64,000 nucleotides of DNA from Micromonospora sp. Llam0 (GTDB taxonomy: Bacteria > Actinomycetota > Actinomycetes > Mycobacteriales > Micromonosporaceae), in assembly GCF_003751085.1 (NCBI RefSeq), contig NZ_RJJY01000001.1, positions 6,138,001 to 6,202,000 of the forward strand, written 5' to 3'. Within the stretch, counting starts at the first letter, position 1; every line of letters starts with the position of its first letter. Shown here piece after piece: positions 50,284 to 58,221 of this stretch. Both the position numbers and the translations under genes were made by a program. The notes under the pieces were generated by a model, which saw nothing but the letters and a program-made list of their open reading frames with translations, was not told the DNA's origin and did no database searches.

Positions 50284-52423
50284 GCCCCGCTTCGGCGTCG
50301 GCTTTCGGCTCAGCGTCGGCTTTCGGCTCAGCGTCGGCTTTCGGCTCGGCAGCGGCTTTCGGCTCGGCAGCGGCTGTTGACTTGGCGGCGGCTTTCGGCT
50401 CGGTGGCGTCGACGGGCGCCGCCGGGTCGGCCCGGCCGGTCAGCACCTCGACCCGGTCGAGCACCGCGCCGCGTATCTCGTCGACGCCACGGGTGGCGTC
50501 CAGCACCAGGTAGCGTTTCGGGTCGGCGGCGGCCAGATCGAGGAACGCGTACCGGACCCGTTCGTGGAACGCCAGCGACTCGCTCTCCAGCCGGTCGCCG
50601 CCGACCCCGCGCCGCTGCGCCCGGTCCAGGCCGGCCCGCGGCTCGATGTCCAGCAGCACCACCAAATCGGGTTTGAGGCCGCCGGTGGCCCAGGAGGAGA
50701 GCCAGGAGACCTCGTCGACCGGCAAGGTCCGCCCGGCGCCCTGGTACGCCAGCGACGAGTCGACGTAGCGGTCACTGATCACCACCGCGCCTCGGGCCAG
50801 CGCCGGCCGGACCACGGTCGCCACGTGGTGGGCCCGGTCGGCGGCGTACAGCAGGGCCTCCGCGCGGGGCGACGGCGCGTCCGGGCCGCCGTCGAGCACC
50901 AGCCGGCGGATCTTCTCGCCGAGACCGCTGGCCCCCGGTTCGCGGGTCACCATCACTTCCCGGCCGCGCTCGCGCAGCACCTGCGCCAACGCCGTCACCT
51001 GAGTGGACTTGCCGGCTCCCTCGCCGCCTTCGAAGACGACGAAGACTCCGTTGGCGGTGAACGGCTCCGCCGACGTCAACGGCCGCCCCCGGATCGACCC
51101 CCACAGATCAGCCAGGACCGGAACGCCCGGTTTGTCGTCCATCTGGCGGAAGGCGCTGAGCCCGGCGAAGATGCCGAACACCCCGGCGAGCAGCAGCAGC
51201 AACCGGGTCGAGGAGAACGAGACGCCCAGGTTGGCGATCTGCAGCTGGCGGGAACCGCCCACGCCGACCAGTACGCTGCTGACCGAGATGGCCAGCATCA
51301 GCACCACCCGGGTGCCGGTCTGCACCACGGCGAAGACCCGGCCCCGGACGTCGTCGGCGATCTCGCCGCCGAGCAGGGTGATCCCGGCCAGGAAGGCCAT
51401 CCCGGCCGCCGCGCCGACCAGCACCGCGCCGAGGATGGCCATGGACAGGTGGATGGACAGGGCGAGGATCAGCACCGAGCCGCTGGCCAGCACGATGCTC
51501 AGCCCGAACCAGCGTCGCCGGGACAGGTCACGCACCACCGCCGGGCCGAGCCCGATCCCGGCGCCCAGACCGACGAAGAGCGCCGCGAAGAGCAGGTAGA
51601 AGGCGGCGTCACCGGCGCTCAGCGAGGCGGTGAAGAACTTCGCGGTGCCGATCACGATGCCACCGCCGGCGAACGCGCCGAAGATGCCCAATACCAGGCC
51701 GCGGACCAGCGGGGTCTGGCCAATGAACCGCCATCCCTCGGCGAACTGCCGGATCAGGCTCTGATCGGCGTGCCCGGCGGCGCCGGCCCGCCCGCTGATC
51801 TCCTTGATGCCGTAGAAGACCACGATCGCGGTGGCCAGCCGGGAGGCGGCGTTGAAGAACAGCGCCAGCTGCGCCGGTTCCGCCCAGGATGGCAGATCGG
51901 TCACCGTCGCCGCCCGGACGGCGGCGTCGAGGACGGCCAGGCTGATCGCGGCGAGCACCGGGGTGAGCCCGTACGTGGCGATCAGGGTGAGCTGGTTGGC
52001 GATCTCCAGCCGGGCCTTGGGGATCAGGTTGGGGACCGCCGCCTCCTTGGCCGGGATCCAGATCAACGTGATCGTTTCGATCAGGAAGATCGCGATCGCC
52101 GCCCAGGCGACCGTGAGCGCGCCGCTCGCGCCGAACATCGGCAGCAGCGGGATCGAGGCGAACAGCACGAACCGGAGCAGGTCGCAGATGACCATCGTGT
52201 AGCGCCGGTCGAACCGGTCGGCGAGCACCCCGGCGACCGGGCCGAGAACCAACGCCGGCAGCAGCCGTACGGCGATCACACCGCCGAACGCCGCGCCCTG
52301 GGCCGCACCGCCGGAAACCTGCCCGGCCGCGAAGATCGAGGTGGCGAGCAGGCCCAGCCAGTCGCTGAACGAGGCGACCCCGAGCACGATCCACAGCCGC
52401 CGGAACGGACGGATGCGCAGCAC
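50273..52423 (-). CDS. tmk: MFS transporter-dTMP kinase fusion
   Basis: 716 aa from the GTG at 52423. Residues ~1-430 are an MFS-type bundle of about 12 helices. Residues ~455-665 are thymidylate kinase: P-loop 'FEGGEGAGKSTQ', 'VTREPG', 'ISDRYVDSSLAYQGAGR'. A repetitive Ala/Glu/Lys tail follows (EPKADA x3). Such fusions occur in actinomycetes; the kinase makes dTDP, and the role of the MFS part is unclear. The frame is open about 40 codons further upstream with a perfect GGGGAGGA site, but only an ATC is at the right spacing, so translation may begin there. Confidence 0.88.
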   Translation of the reverse strand: MLRIRPFRRLWIVLGVASFSDWLGLLATSIFAAGQVSGGAAQGAAFGGVIAVRLLPALVLGPVAGVLADRFDRRYTMVICDLLRFVLFASIPLLPMFGASGALTVAWAAIAIFLIETITLIWIPAKEAAVPNLIPKARLEIANQLTLIATYGLTPVLAAISLAVLDAAVRAATVTDLPSWAEPAQLALFFNAASRLATAIVVFYGIKEISGRAGAAGHADQSLIRQFAEGWRFIGQTPLVRGLVLGIFGAFAGGGIVIGTAKFFTASLSAGDAAFYLLFAALFVGLGAGIGLGPAVVRDLSRRRWFGLSIVLASGSVLILALSIHLSMAILGAVLVGAAAGMAFLAGITLLGGEIADDVRGRVFAVVQTGTRVVLMLAISVSSVLVGVGGSRQLQIANLGVSFSSTRLLLLLAGVFGIFAGLSAFRQMDDKPGVPVLADLWGSIRGRPLTSAEPFTANGVFVVFEGGEGAGKSTQVTALAQVLRERGREVMVTREPGASGLGEKIRRLVLDGGPDAPSPRAEALLYAADRAHHVATVVRPALARGAVVISDRYVDSSLAYQGAGRTLPVDEVSWLSSWATGGLKPDLVVLLDIEPRAGLDRAQRRGVGGDRLESESLAFHERVRYAFLDLAAADPKRYLVLDATRGVDEIRGAVLDRVEVLTGRADPAAPVDATEPKAAAKSTAAAEPKAAAEPKADAEPKADAEPKADAEAGRPT
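50300..50371. repeat. 18-bp tandem repeat at the tmk 3' end, four copies
   Basis: Copies of an 18-bp unit starting GGCTTTCGGCTC occur at 50300, 50318, 50336 and 50354. They encode the EPKADA/EPKAAA repeats of the kinase tail. With the repeats at 50244-50283 they flank the tmk/holB junction. Confidence 0.85.
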
Positions 52424-52589
52424 CGAACGCAGCGCCGGCAGACCGGACAGATCGACCGGGGCGGCAGTCTGGTCGGCCGGTGGCGTGTCGGACGCACCAC
52501 CGCGCTGCTGGCTGCTGGCGTTGTCGTCGATGACCGTTCCTCCCCGTCGGCCCGGCGGCGGGGCCCCGGTGACACTCTAATCCCGGCGC

Positions 52590-53294
52590 TCAGCCCGGTC
52601 GGTCACGGTCGCGAGCACCGTCGCGGGCACGGTCACCGGCACCGTCGCGGTCGCGGCCGGTCGCGGCGGGGTCGACGTGGCGGTGCAGATATTCGCGGAT
52701 CAGTGCCTTCGCTTCGCGCAGTACGCTGTCGTCGCCCTCGGCGGTGCGCCGGAACGCCAGTTTGATCAGCGCGTCGGCGGCCTCCACCGCGATCTGCAGC
52801 GCGAACCGCAGCCGGGGTTCGTCCGGGATGCCGAACCGACCCACCAGGACCTTGGACAGCTCACTGGCGATCACCGCGTTGTTGTCCCGGCTCTCGTCCA
52901 GCAGTCGTACGTCGACCACGTCGCCGAAGTGCAGGGTGCGGAATCCGGGCACCGTACGGTGCATGCAGATGTACTCGTCAATGCCGGCGGCAACGCCGTC
53001 CCACCAGTGGTCGAACTCGCCACCGGTGAACCGTTCGTTGAGCCGCTGCACGTACGCGTCGATGTTGCGCAGCGTCAGCGCCTGTACGATCGCCCGCTTG
53101 TCCGGGAAGAACTGATAGACGGAACCGATGGCCACCTCGGCTCGTTCGGCGAGCAGGGTCGTCGTCAGACCCTCGTAGCCAACCTCGTCCACAATCTCGG
53201 CGCATGCGTCGAGCATGCGCTGGACCCGGGCGAGACTGCGCCCCTGGACCGGCACCCGCCGCAGCGGGCCACTGGTGACGGCTGGTGTCGACAC
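52590..53294 (-). CDS. TetR-family transcriptional regulator
   Basis: 234 aa from the GTG at 53294, preceded by AAGGAG. HTH 'LTTTLLAERAEVAIGSVYQFFPDKRAIVQAL' at residues ~42-72, then a helical ligand domain. The C-terminus ends in a low-complexity Arg/Asp/Gly repeat ('RDRDGAGDRARDGARDRDR'), unusual for TetR. It lies between topA and MFS-tmk, all on the minus strand. The target is not evident. Confidence 0.85.
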   Translation of the reverse strand: MSTPAVTSGPLRRVPVQGRSLARVQRMLDACAEIVDEVGYEGLTTTLLAERAEVAIGSVYQFFPDKRAIVQALTLRNIDAYVQRLNERFTGGEFDHWWDGVAAGIDEYICMHRTVPGFRTLHFGDVVDVRLLDESRDNNAVIASELSKVLVGRFGIPDEPRLRFALQIAVEAADALIKLAFRRTAEGDDSVLREAKALIREYLHRHVDPAATGRDRDGAGDRARDGARDRDRPG

Positions 53295-53508
53295 TCGTCC
53301 CACTCCTTCCGAGAAAGATCTCCCGCGCGTCGGAACCACCGTCGGCAGCAGTGAGATCAAAAACGTTACTCGGATTAACGAGCGAAACGGATATCGGTAT
53401 TCACCTGTCCCACATCATCCTGACCATGAAGATCATTTACGAAGATCATTCATGGTAATCTGACCGGCGGCGGGCGACCGCCGGCCAGGAGCACGGTCAG
53501 GAGTGCGG

Positions 53509-56454
53509 TCAGGAGTCGTCGGACTGGTCGGCGGCCCGGCTGGCGGCGGCTTTCTTCGGCGCTGCCTTCTTGGCCGCAGTCTTCTTCGTACCGGTTGCCT
53601 TGGCGGTGGTCGCCTTGGCCGCGGTCTTCTTCGCGCCGGCGGTCTTGGCCGCGGTCTTCTTCGCCGGCGCTTTCTTCGCCGCCTTCTTGCGCGGCGCCGG
53701 GCCCTTCGCCCGCTTCTCGGCCAACATCTCCGACGCCTGCTCGATCGTCAACGACTCGGGCGTCTGGCCACGCCGCAGCGAGGCGTTGCTCTCGCCGTCG
53801 GTGACGTACGGGCCGAACCGGCCATCCTTGATCACCAACGGGCGCTCGGTGAGCGGATCCGCGCCCATCTCCCGCAACGGTGGCGCGGCGGCCCGCCGCT
53901 GCCGGGTCTTCGGCGCGGCGAGCAACGCCAGCGCCTCGTCCAGCGAGACGGTGAACAACTGCTCCTCGGACTCCAGGGACCGGAACTCGTCGCCCTTCTT
54001 GACGTACGGGCCGTACCGGCCGGCGGCGGCGAGCACCTCGAGGCCGTCCGGTGCCACCCCGACCACCCGGGGCAGCGACAGCAGCCGCAACGCCTCGGCG
54101 ATGCTCAGCGTCTCCGGTGACTGGGAGCGCAGCAACGAGGAGCGGCGCTCGCCACTGGCGACGTACGGGCCGAATCGGCCGGACTTGAGCACGATCGGCT
54201 CGCCGGTCTCCGGATGTTCGCCGAGCTTGCGCTCGCCACCACCGCCGAGGAACAGCTCGTTGATCTTCTCCGGGGTCAGCTCGTCCGGCGCGATCCCCTC
54301 CGGCAGCGAGACGCGGTCCCCGCCGGCTCCGGCTGCCGCACCCTCCGCCTCGTCACCGCCGCCGGCCGCCGGCTCGGCACCGCCGGCACCGCCGGCAGCG
54401 CCCGCTGTGGGCGCGGCCGCTGAGCCACCACCGTCCGGCCCGGCCGCCGCATGGTCGGCACCCTCCGTGTCCGGCAGGAACCGCTGCAGGTACGGGCCGT
54501 AGCGGCCGACCCGGACGACGACCTCACGACCCTCGCCGTCGACGCCGAGCGGGATCGAGTTGACGCTGCGGGCGTCGATCTCGGCGAGCTTCTCGGTGAC
54601 CAGCCGCTTCAGCCCACCGGAGCGGGCGACCGACTCGTCCCCGGCGGTGTCGCTGCCGAAGTAGAACGAGGAAAGAAAGTCCACCGCCTGATGGTCACCG
54701 GACGCGATCTCGTCCAGCTCGTTCTCCATGCTGGCGGTGAAGTTGTAGTCGACCAGTCGTGGATAGTGCCGCTCCAGCAGCCCGATCACTGCGAAGGCCA
54801 GGAACGACGGGATGAGCGCCTGGCCGCGTTTGGCCACGTACCCCCGGTCCTGGATCGTCTGCAGGATCGACGCGTAGGTGGACGGGCGTCCGATGCCCAG
54901 CTCCTCCAACGCCTTGACCAGAGAGGCCTCCGTGTAGCGGGCCGGCGGCTGGGTGCTGTGCCCGACCGCCGCCAACTCCCGCGCGGTGAGCGGCTGGTCC
55001 CTGGTCAGGTTCGGCAGCCGGCGCTCGGCGTCCTCCGCCTCGGCCGACTCGTCGTCGGAGGACTCGACGTAGGCGCGCAGGAAGCCCGGGTCGGTGATCG
55101 TCTTGCCGGTCGCACCGAAGTCGCACTCCTCGCCGGCGGTGGAGACGGCCCGGATCCGTACCGACACGCTGGAACCCACCGCGTCGGTCATCTGGGACGC
55201 GATGGTCCGCCGCCAGATCAGCTCGTAGAGCTTGAACTCCTCGGCGGACAGCTCGTTGGCCAGCTCCCCGGGGGTACGGAAGTGGTCACCAGCAGGGCGG
55301 ATGGCCTCGTGCGCCTCCTGGGCGTTCTTGACCTTGCCCGTGTAGCGGCGCGGCTCCGGTGGGACGAAGCGGTCGCCGTACAGCTCGGCGACCTGGCTGC
55401 GGGCGGCGGCGATCGCCGTCTCCGACAGGTTGACCGAGTCGGTCCGCATATAGGTGATGTAGCCGTTCTCGTACAGCCGTTGCGCGGTGCGCATCGTCTG
55501 CTGCGACGAGAACCGCATCTTTCGGGCCGCCTCCTGCTGCAGCGTGGAGGTGATGAACGGGGCGTACGGCCGACGGCGGTACGGCTTCTCCTCGACCCGG
55601 GTGACGGTGAACGGCCGACCGTCGAGCCGGGCCGCCAGACCCCGCGCCCCGTCGCCGTCCAGGTGGACCACCGACGCCTGCGGGCGGACCTGTCCGGTGG
55701 TCGGCTCGAAGTCCTTGCCGGTGGCGATCCGATCGCCGCCGAGCGCGATCAGGTTGGCGGTGAACGAGCGGGGTCCGTCGGCGTCGGCCGCCGGCTGGCC
55801 GGTCACCGCCAGGGTGGCCTGGATGTCCCAGTAATCGGCGGTACGGAACGCCATCCGCTGCCGCTCGCGCTCCACCACGATCCGGGTGGCAACCGACTGC
55901 ACCCGGCCGGCGGACAGCCGGGGCATCACCTTCTTCCACAGCACCGGCGAGACCTCGTAGCCGTACAGCCGGTCCAGGATCCGCCGTGCCTCCTGGGCGT
56001 CGACCAGGTTGCGGTCGATTTCCCGCGGGTTGGCCACTGCGGCCTGGATGGCGGCCCGGGTGATCTCGTGGAAGACCATCCGGCGCACCGGCACCTTCGG
56101 CTTGAGGGTCTCCACCAGGTGCCAGGCGATCGCTTCGCCCTCGCGGTCCTCGTCCGTGGCGAGCAGGACCTCGTCGACCTCCTTGGCCAGCTTGGTCAGC
56201 TTGGCGATCTGCTGCTTACGGTCGGCCGAGACGACGTACAGCGCGGCGAAGCCGTTGTCGACGTCGACGCCGAGCCGGGCCCACGGCTCCTTCTTGTAGC
56301 GGGCCGGCACGTCGGCGGCGTTGCGGGGCAGATCCCGGACATGCCCGAGGCTCGCCTCGACGACGTACCCCGGGCCCAGGTAGCCCGAGATCGTCTTGGC
56401 CTTCGCCGGCGACTCGACGATGACCAGACGGCTGGTTGAGGTGTTGCTCGGCAC
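53509..56454 (-). CDS. topA: DNA topoisomerase I
   Basis: 981 aa from the GTG at 56454, with AGGAGA upstream; the longer frame upstream is Arg/Pro-rich shadow sequence. The TOPRIM domain has 'LVIVESPAKAKTI' and 'ATDEDREGEAIAWHL'; the catalytic Tyr is in 'YITYMRTDSVNLSE'. The C-terminus has actinobacterial topoisomerase repeats ('RYGPYL', 'RFGPYV' four times) in place of zinc fingers, with a Gly/Ala-rich insert (~675-715), and ends in a ~60-residue Lys/Ala tail needed for processivity in related enzymes. Relaxes negative supercoils; essential. Confidence 0.97.
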   Translation of the reverse strand: MPSNTSTSRLVIVESPAKAKTISGYLGPGYVVEASLGHVRDLPRNAADVPARYKKEPWARLGVDVDNGFAALYVVSADRKQQIAKLTKLAKEVDEVLLATDEDREGEAIAWHLVETLKPKVPVRRMVFHEITRAAIQAAVANPREIDRNLVDAQEARRILDRLYGYEVSPVLWKKVMPRLSAGRVQSVATRIVVERERQRMAFRTADYWDIQATLAVTGQPAADADGPRSFTANLIALGGDRIATGKDFEPTTGQVRPQASVVHLDGDGARGLAARLDGRPFTVTRVEEKPYRRRPYAPFITSTLQQEAARKMRFSSQQTMRTAQRLYENGYITYMRTDSVNLSETAIAAARSQVAELYGDRFVPPEPRRYTGKVKNAQEAHEAIRPAGDHFRTPGELANELSAEEFKLYELIWRRTIASQMTDAVGSSVSVRIRAVSTAGEECDFGATGKTITDPGFLRAYVESSDDESAEAEDAERRLPNLTRDQPLTARELAAVGHSTQPPARYTEASLVKALEELGIGRPSTYASILQTIQDRGYVAKRGQALIPSFLAFAVIGLLERHYPRLVDYNFTASMENELDEIASGDHQAVDFLSSFYFGSDTAGDESVARSGGLKRLVTEKLAEIDARSVNSIPLGVDGEGREVVVRVGRYGPYLQRFLPDTEGADHAAAGPDGGGSAAAPTAGAAGGAGGAEPAAGGGDEAEGAAAGAGGDRVSLPEGIAPDELTPEKINELFLGGGGERKLGEHPETGEPIVLKSGRFGPYVASGERRSSLLRSQSPETLSIAEALRLLSLPRVVGVAPDGLEVLAAAGRYGPYVKKGDEFRSLESEEQLFTVSLDEALALLAAPKTRQRRAAAPPLREMGADPLTERPLVIKDGRFGPYVTDGESNASLRRGQTPESLTIEQASEMLAEKRAKGPAPRKKAAKKAPAKKTAAKTAGAKKTAAKATTAKATGTKKTAAKKAAPKKAAASRAADQSDDS

Positions 56455-56860
56455 GTCTCTCCTGACCTCGACCCACTCGGACCGCCCGGCGACAGGCGGC
56501 GGCCCAGATCGACCGGCGCCCGCCACGACAAGCGGGCGGGCGACGGTCACGATGTCCAACGTAACGCGAACCCGGGGCCGGTGGAGCACACGCACCCAAG
56601 CCTTCGGCCCGATTTGCGTCGGTCGTCCGGTTGGTTCACCGCAGCCGGTCAGCAGCCCACCCGATGCCGAACCAGCTCGTTCCTACCGCACCAACGGCGA
56701 CACGGTACACCCACCGACCGGCGTGACGTGGCGCACCGCACCGCAGCAGCCGGTGGCGTCGGTCGATGTCCCGGCTGTCTTGTCAGCGATCAGACAGCGA
56801 TCGGGCCGGGTCGGACCGGGCCGGACAGCAGCCGGACCCGGGTCGGACGGGGTCGCGGCA
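56455..56860. other. Intergenic region upstream of topA, no gene
   Basis: About 400 bp between the conserved gene at 56861-57556 and topA. I see no credible reading frame. The topA promoter should lie here; topA promoters are often supercoiling-sensitive, but no specific element could be assigned. A GGGCCGG-rich stretch near 56800-56850 is low-complexity. Confidence 0.5.
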
Positions 56861-57556
56861 TCACGCCCAGCCGTCCTCGGGGGCGGCGGCGGGCCGGTCA
56901 CCGAGCAGCTCGGCCAGTCTGGTCAGCCGGCGTCGGCCCACGATCCGGTACGCCGGACCGCCGGACCGGGCATCGAGCAGCACCGCCGGCAACCCGATCG
57001 CGGCGAGCGCGGCGCCCACCTGGGGCCAGTTGTCCGCGTCCGACTCGGCCAGCCGCAACCGGTAGCCGAGCGGGTCCCTGGCGCCGGCCGCCGTCGCCCA
57101 CAGCCGCAGCCGCTGACCAGCCAGGTGGAAACCGGTCGGCGGCCGCTTGACCAGCCGGTCGTCCTCGCCACGCCCCGGCCCGGCCTCCGGTGGGCCGGCC
57201 TCCGGTGGGTCCGACGGGAGTTGGCCCGGCTCCGCCGGGTGCAGCCAGGCCGCGCCGAGCCGGGCCAGCACCGCCGTGTACGCCGTCCGCACCGTCAGCC
57301 GGCCGTCCGGCAGCTGACGCCAACTCGGTGCCAGCCCGCGCCGACGGAACTCGGCCACCAGCACGTGCACCCGCCAGGCCGGCTCGACGTCCACCGACAC
57401 CCGTACCGTGCCGCCCATCCGGCTGATCCGGCCCGGACCGGCGAGCAGACCCGCCAGGTCACCCGGCGTTGGATCCGCCGCCGCCACGCCGAACAGCGAC
57501 AACTGCCGGGCCGTCGGGGCACCGGCGGAAGAGTCGGTCGGCGGCGTCAGCGACAC
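56861..57556 (-). CDS. Conserved hypothetical protein upstream of topA
   Basis: 231 aa. Two related alpha/beta halves: 'RISRMGGTVRVSVDVEPAWRVHVLVAEFRRRGLAPSW' and 'FHLAGQRLRLWATAAGARDPLGYRLRLAESDADNWPQVGAALAAIGLPAVLLDARSGGPAYRIVGRRRLTRLAELLG', joined by a Pro/Gly linker. There is no signal peptide. The gene overlaps the lipoprotein gene upstream by 10 bp. I recognise no function; similar small genes accompany topA in Micromonospora-like genomes (recollection, not checked). Confidence 0.7.
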   Translation of the reverse strand: MSLTPPTDSSAGAPTARQLSLFGVAAADPTPGDLAGLLAGPGRISRMGGTVRVSVDVEPAWRVHVLVAEFRRRGLAPSWRQLPDGRLTVRTAYTAVLARLGAAWLHPAEPGQLPSDPPEAGPPEAGPGRGEDDRLVKRPPTGFHLAGQRLRLWATAAGARDPLGYRLRLAESDADNWPQVGAALAAIGLPAVLLDARSGGPAYRIVGRRRLTRLAELLGDRPAAAPEDGWA

Positions 57557-58092
57557 TCCGGGACCTCGTCGAAGGCCCGATTGAGCTCCGCGGAATCCAG
57601 TGAGCTGGTGTCCAGCGCGCTGCGCTGGTAGTCGTCGGTGAGGGTGGCGAGCACCGCCTCGACCCCGTCGTAGAAGCTGTCCGCCGGTCCGGTGGCGTCC
57701 AGCCCGGCGATGCCCTCCTCGGCCTTGCCGTACGCGTCGCGCACCGCGCCGAGCGAGTCGGCGAATCCGGTAGCCACCTGCTCACCCTGGTCCGCGTCGG
57801 GTACCCCGGCCTCCACCACTCGGACCCGGGCGGTCTCGGTCGCGGCGGCCGCCCCGGACAGCAGCCGGACCAGGTTCTCCTGCGCCTGCGCCGGGGTCGT
57901 CTGCGCGGTCATCTGCTGCTGGGTGCTGCTGGTCAGATTGCTGATCTCGGCCCGCCACGGGCGCAGCGCGGTGCACACCTCGGCCGCCCAGACGACCGGG
58001 CTGGGCCCTCCGCCGCAGCCCGACAGCGTCAACGCCACGGCAGTGAGCACCACTGCGATCCGGGCAGTGGACACCACGCGGCGCGCTCCCAT
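57547..58092 (-). CDS. Small secreted lipoprotein
   Basis: 181 aa from the ATG at 58092 (MGARRVVSTARIAVVLTAVALTLSGC), a clear lipoprotein signal with lipobox LSGC. The mature part is helical and Ala/Gln-rich ('WAAEVCTALRPWRAEISNLTSSTQQQMTAQ') with two further Cys, one at the extreme C-terminus, likely a disulphide. Function unknown. It overlaps the next gene by 10 bp. Confidence 0.75.
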   Translation of the reverse strand: MGARRVVSTARIAVVLTAVALTLSGCGGGPSPVVWAAEVCTALRPWRAEISNLTSSTQQQMTAQTTPAQAQENLVRLLSGAAAATETARVRVVEAGVPDADQGEQVATGFADSLGAVRDAYGKAEEGIAGLDATGPADSFYDGVEAVLATLTDDYQRSALDTSSLDSAELNRAFDEVPECR

Positions 58093-58221
58093 GCTGTGCA
58101 GCGTACGCACCGGCGACGACAGCCGTACGGCCCGCCGCCGGTCGGCGGTACGTCGAAGCCAGTGGCTCCACCCGGTCCACCGGGATCGGGCGGAGCCACC
58201 GGTCGGTCAGACGATGACCGG

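Noticed and set aside
54451..56439. Very long open frame antisense to topA, and similar ones antisense to hppA and the permease genes
   Set aside because: High-GC codon bias leaves antisense frames open. Their products are Arg/Gly/Gln-rich without domains, while the sense genes have complete motifs.
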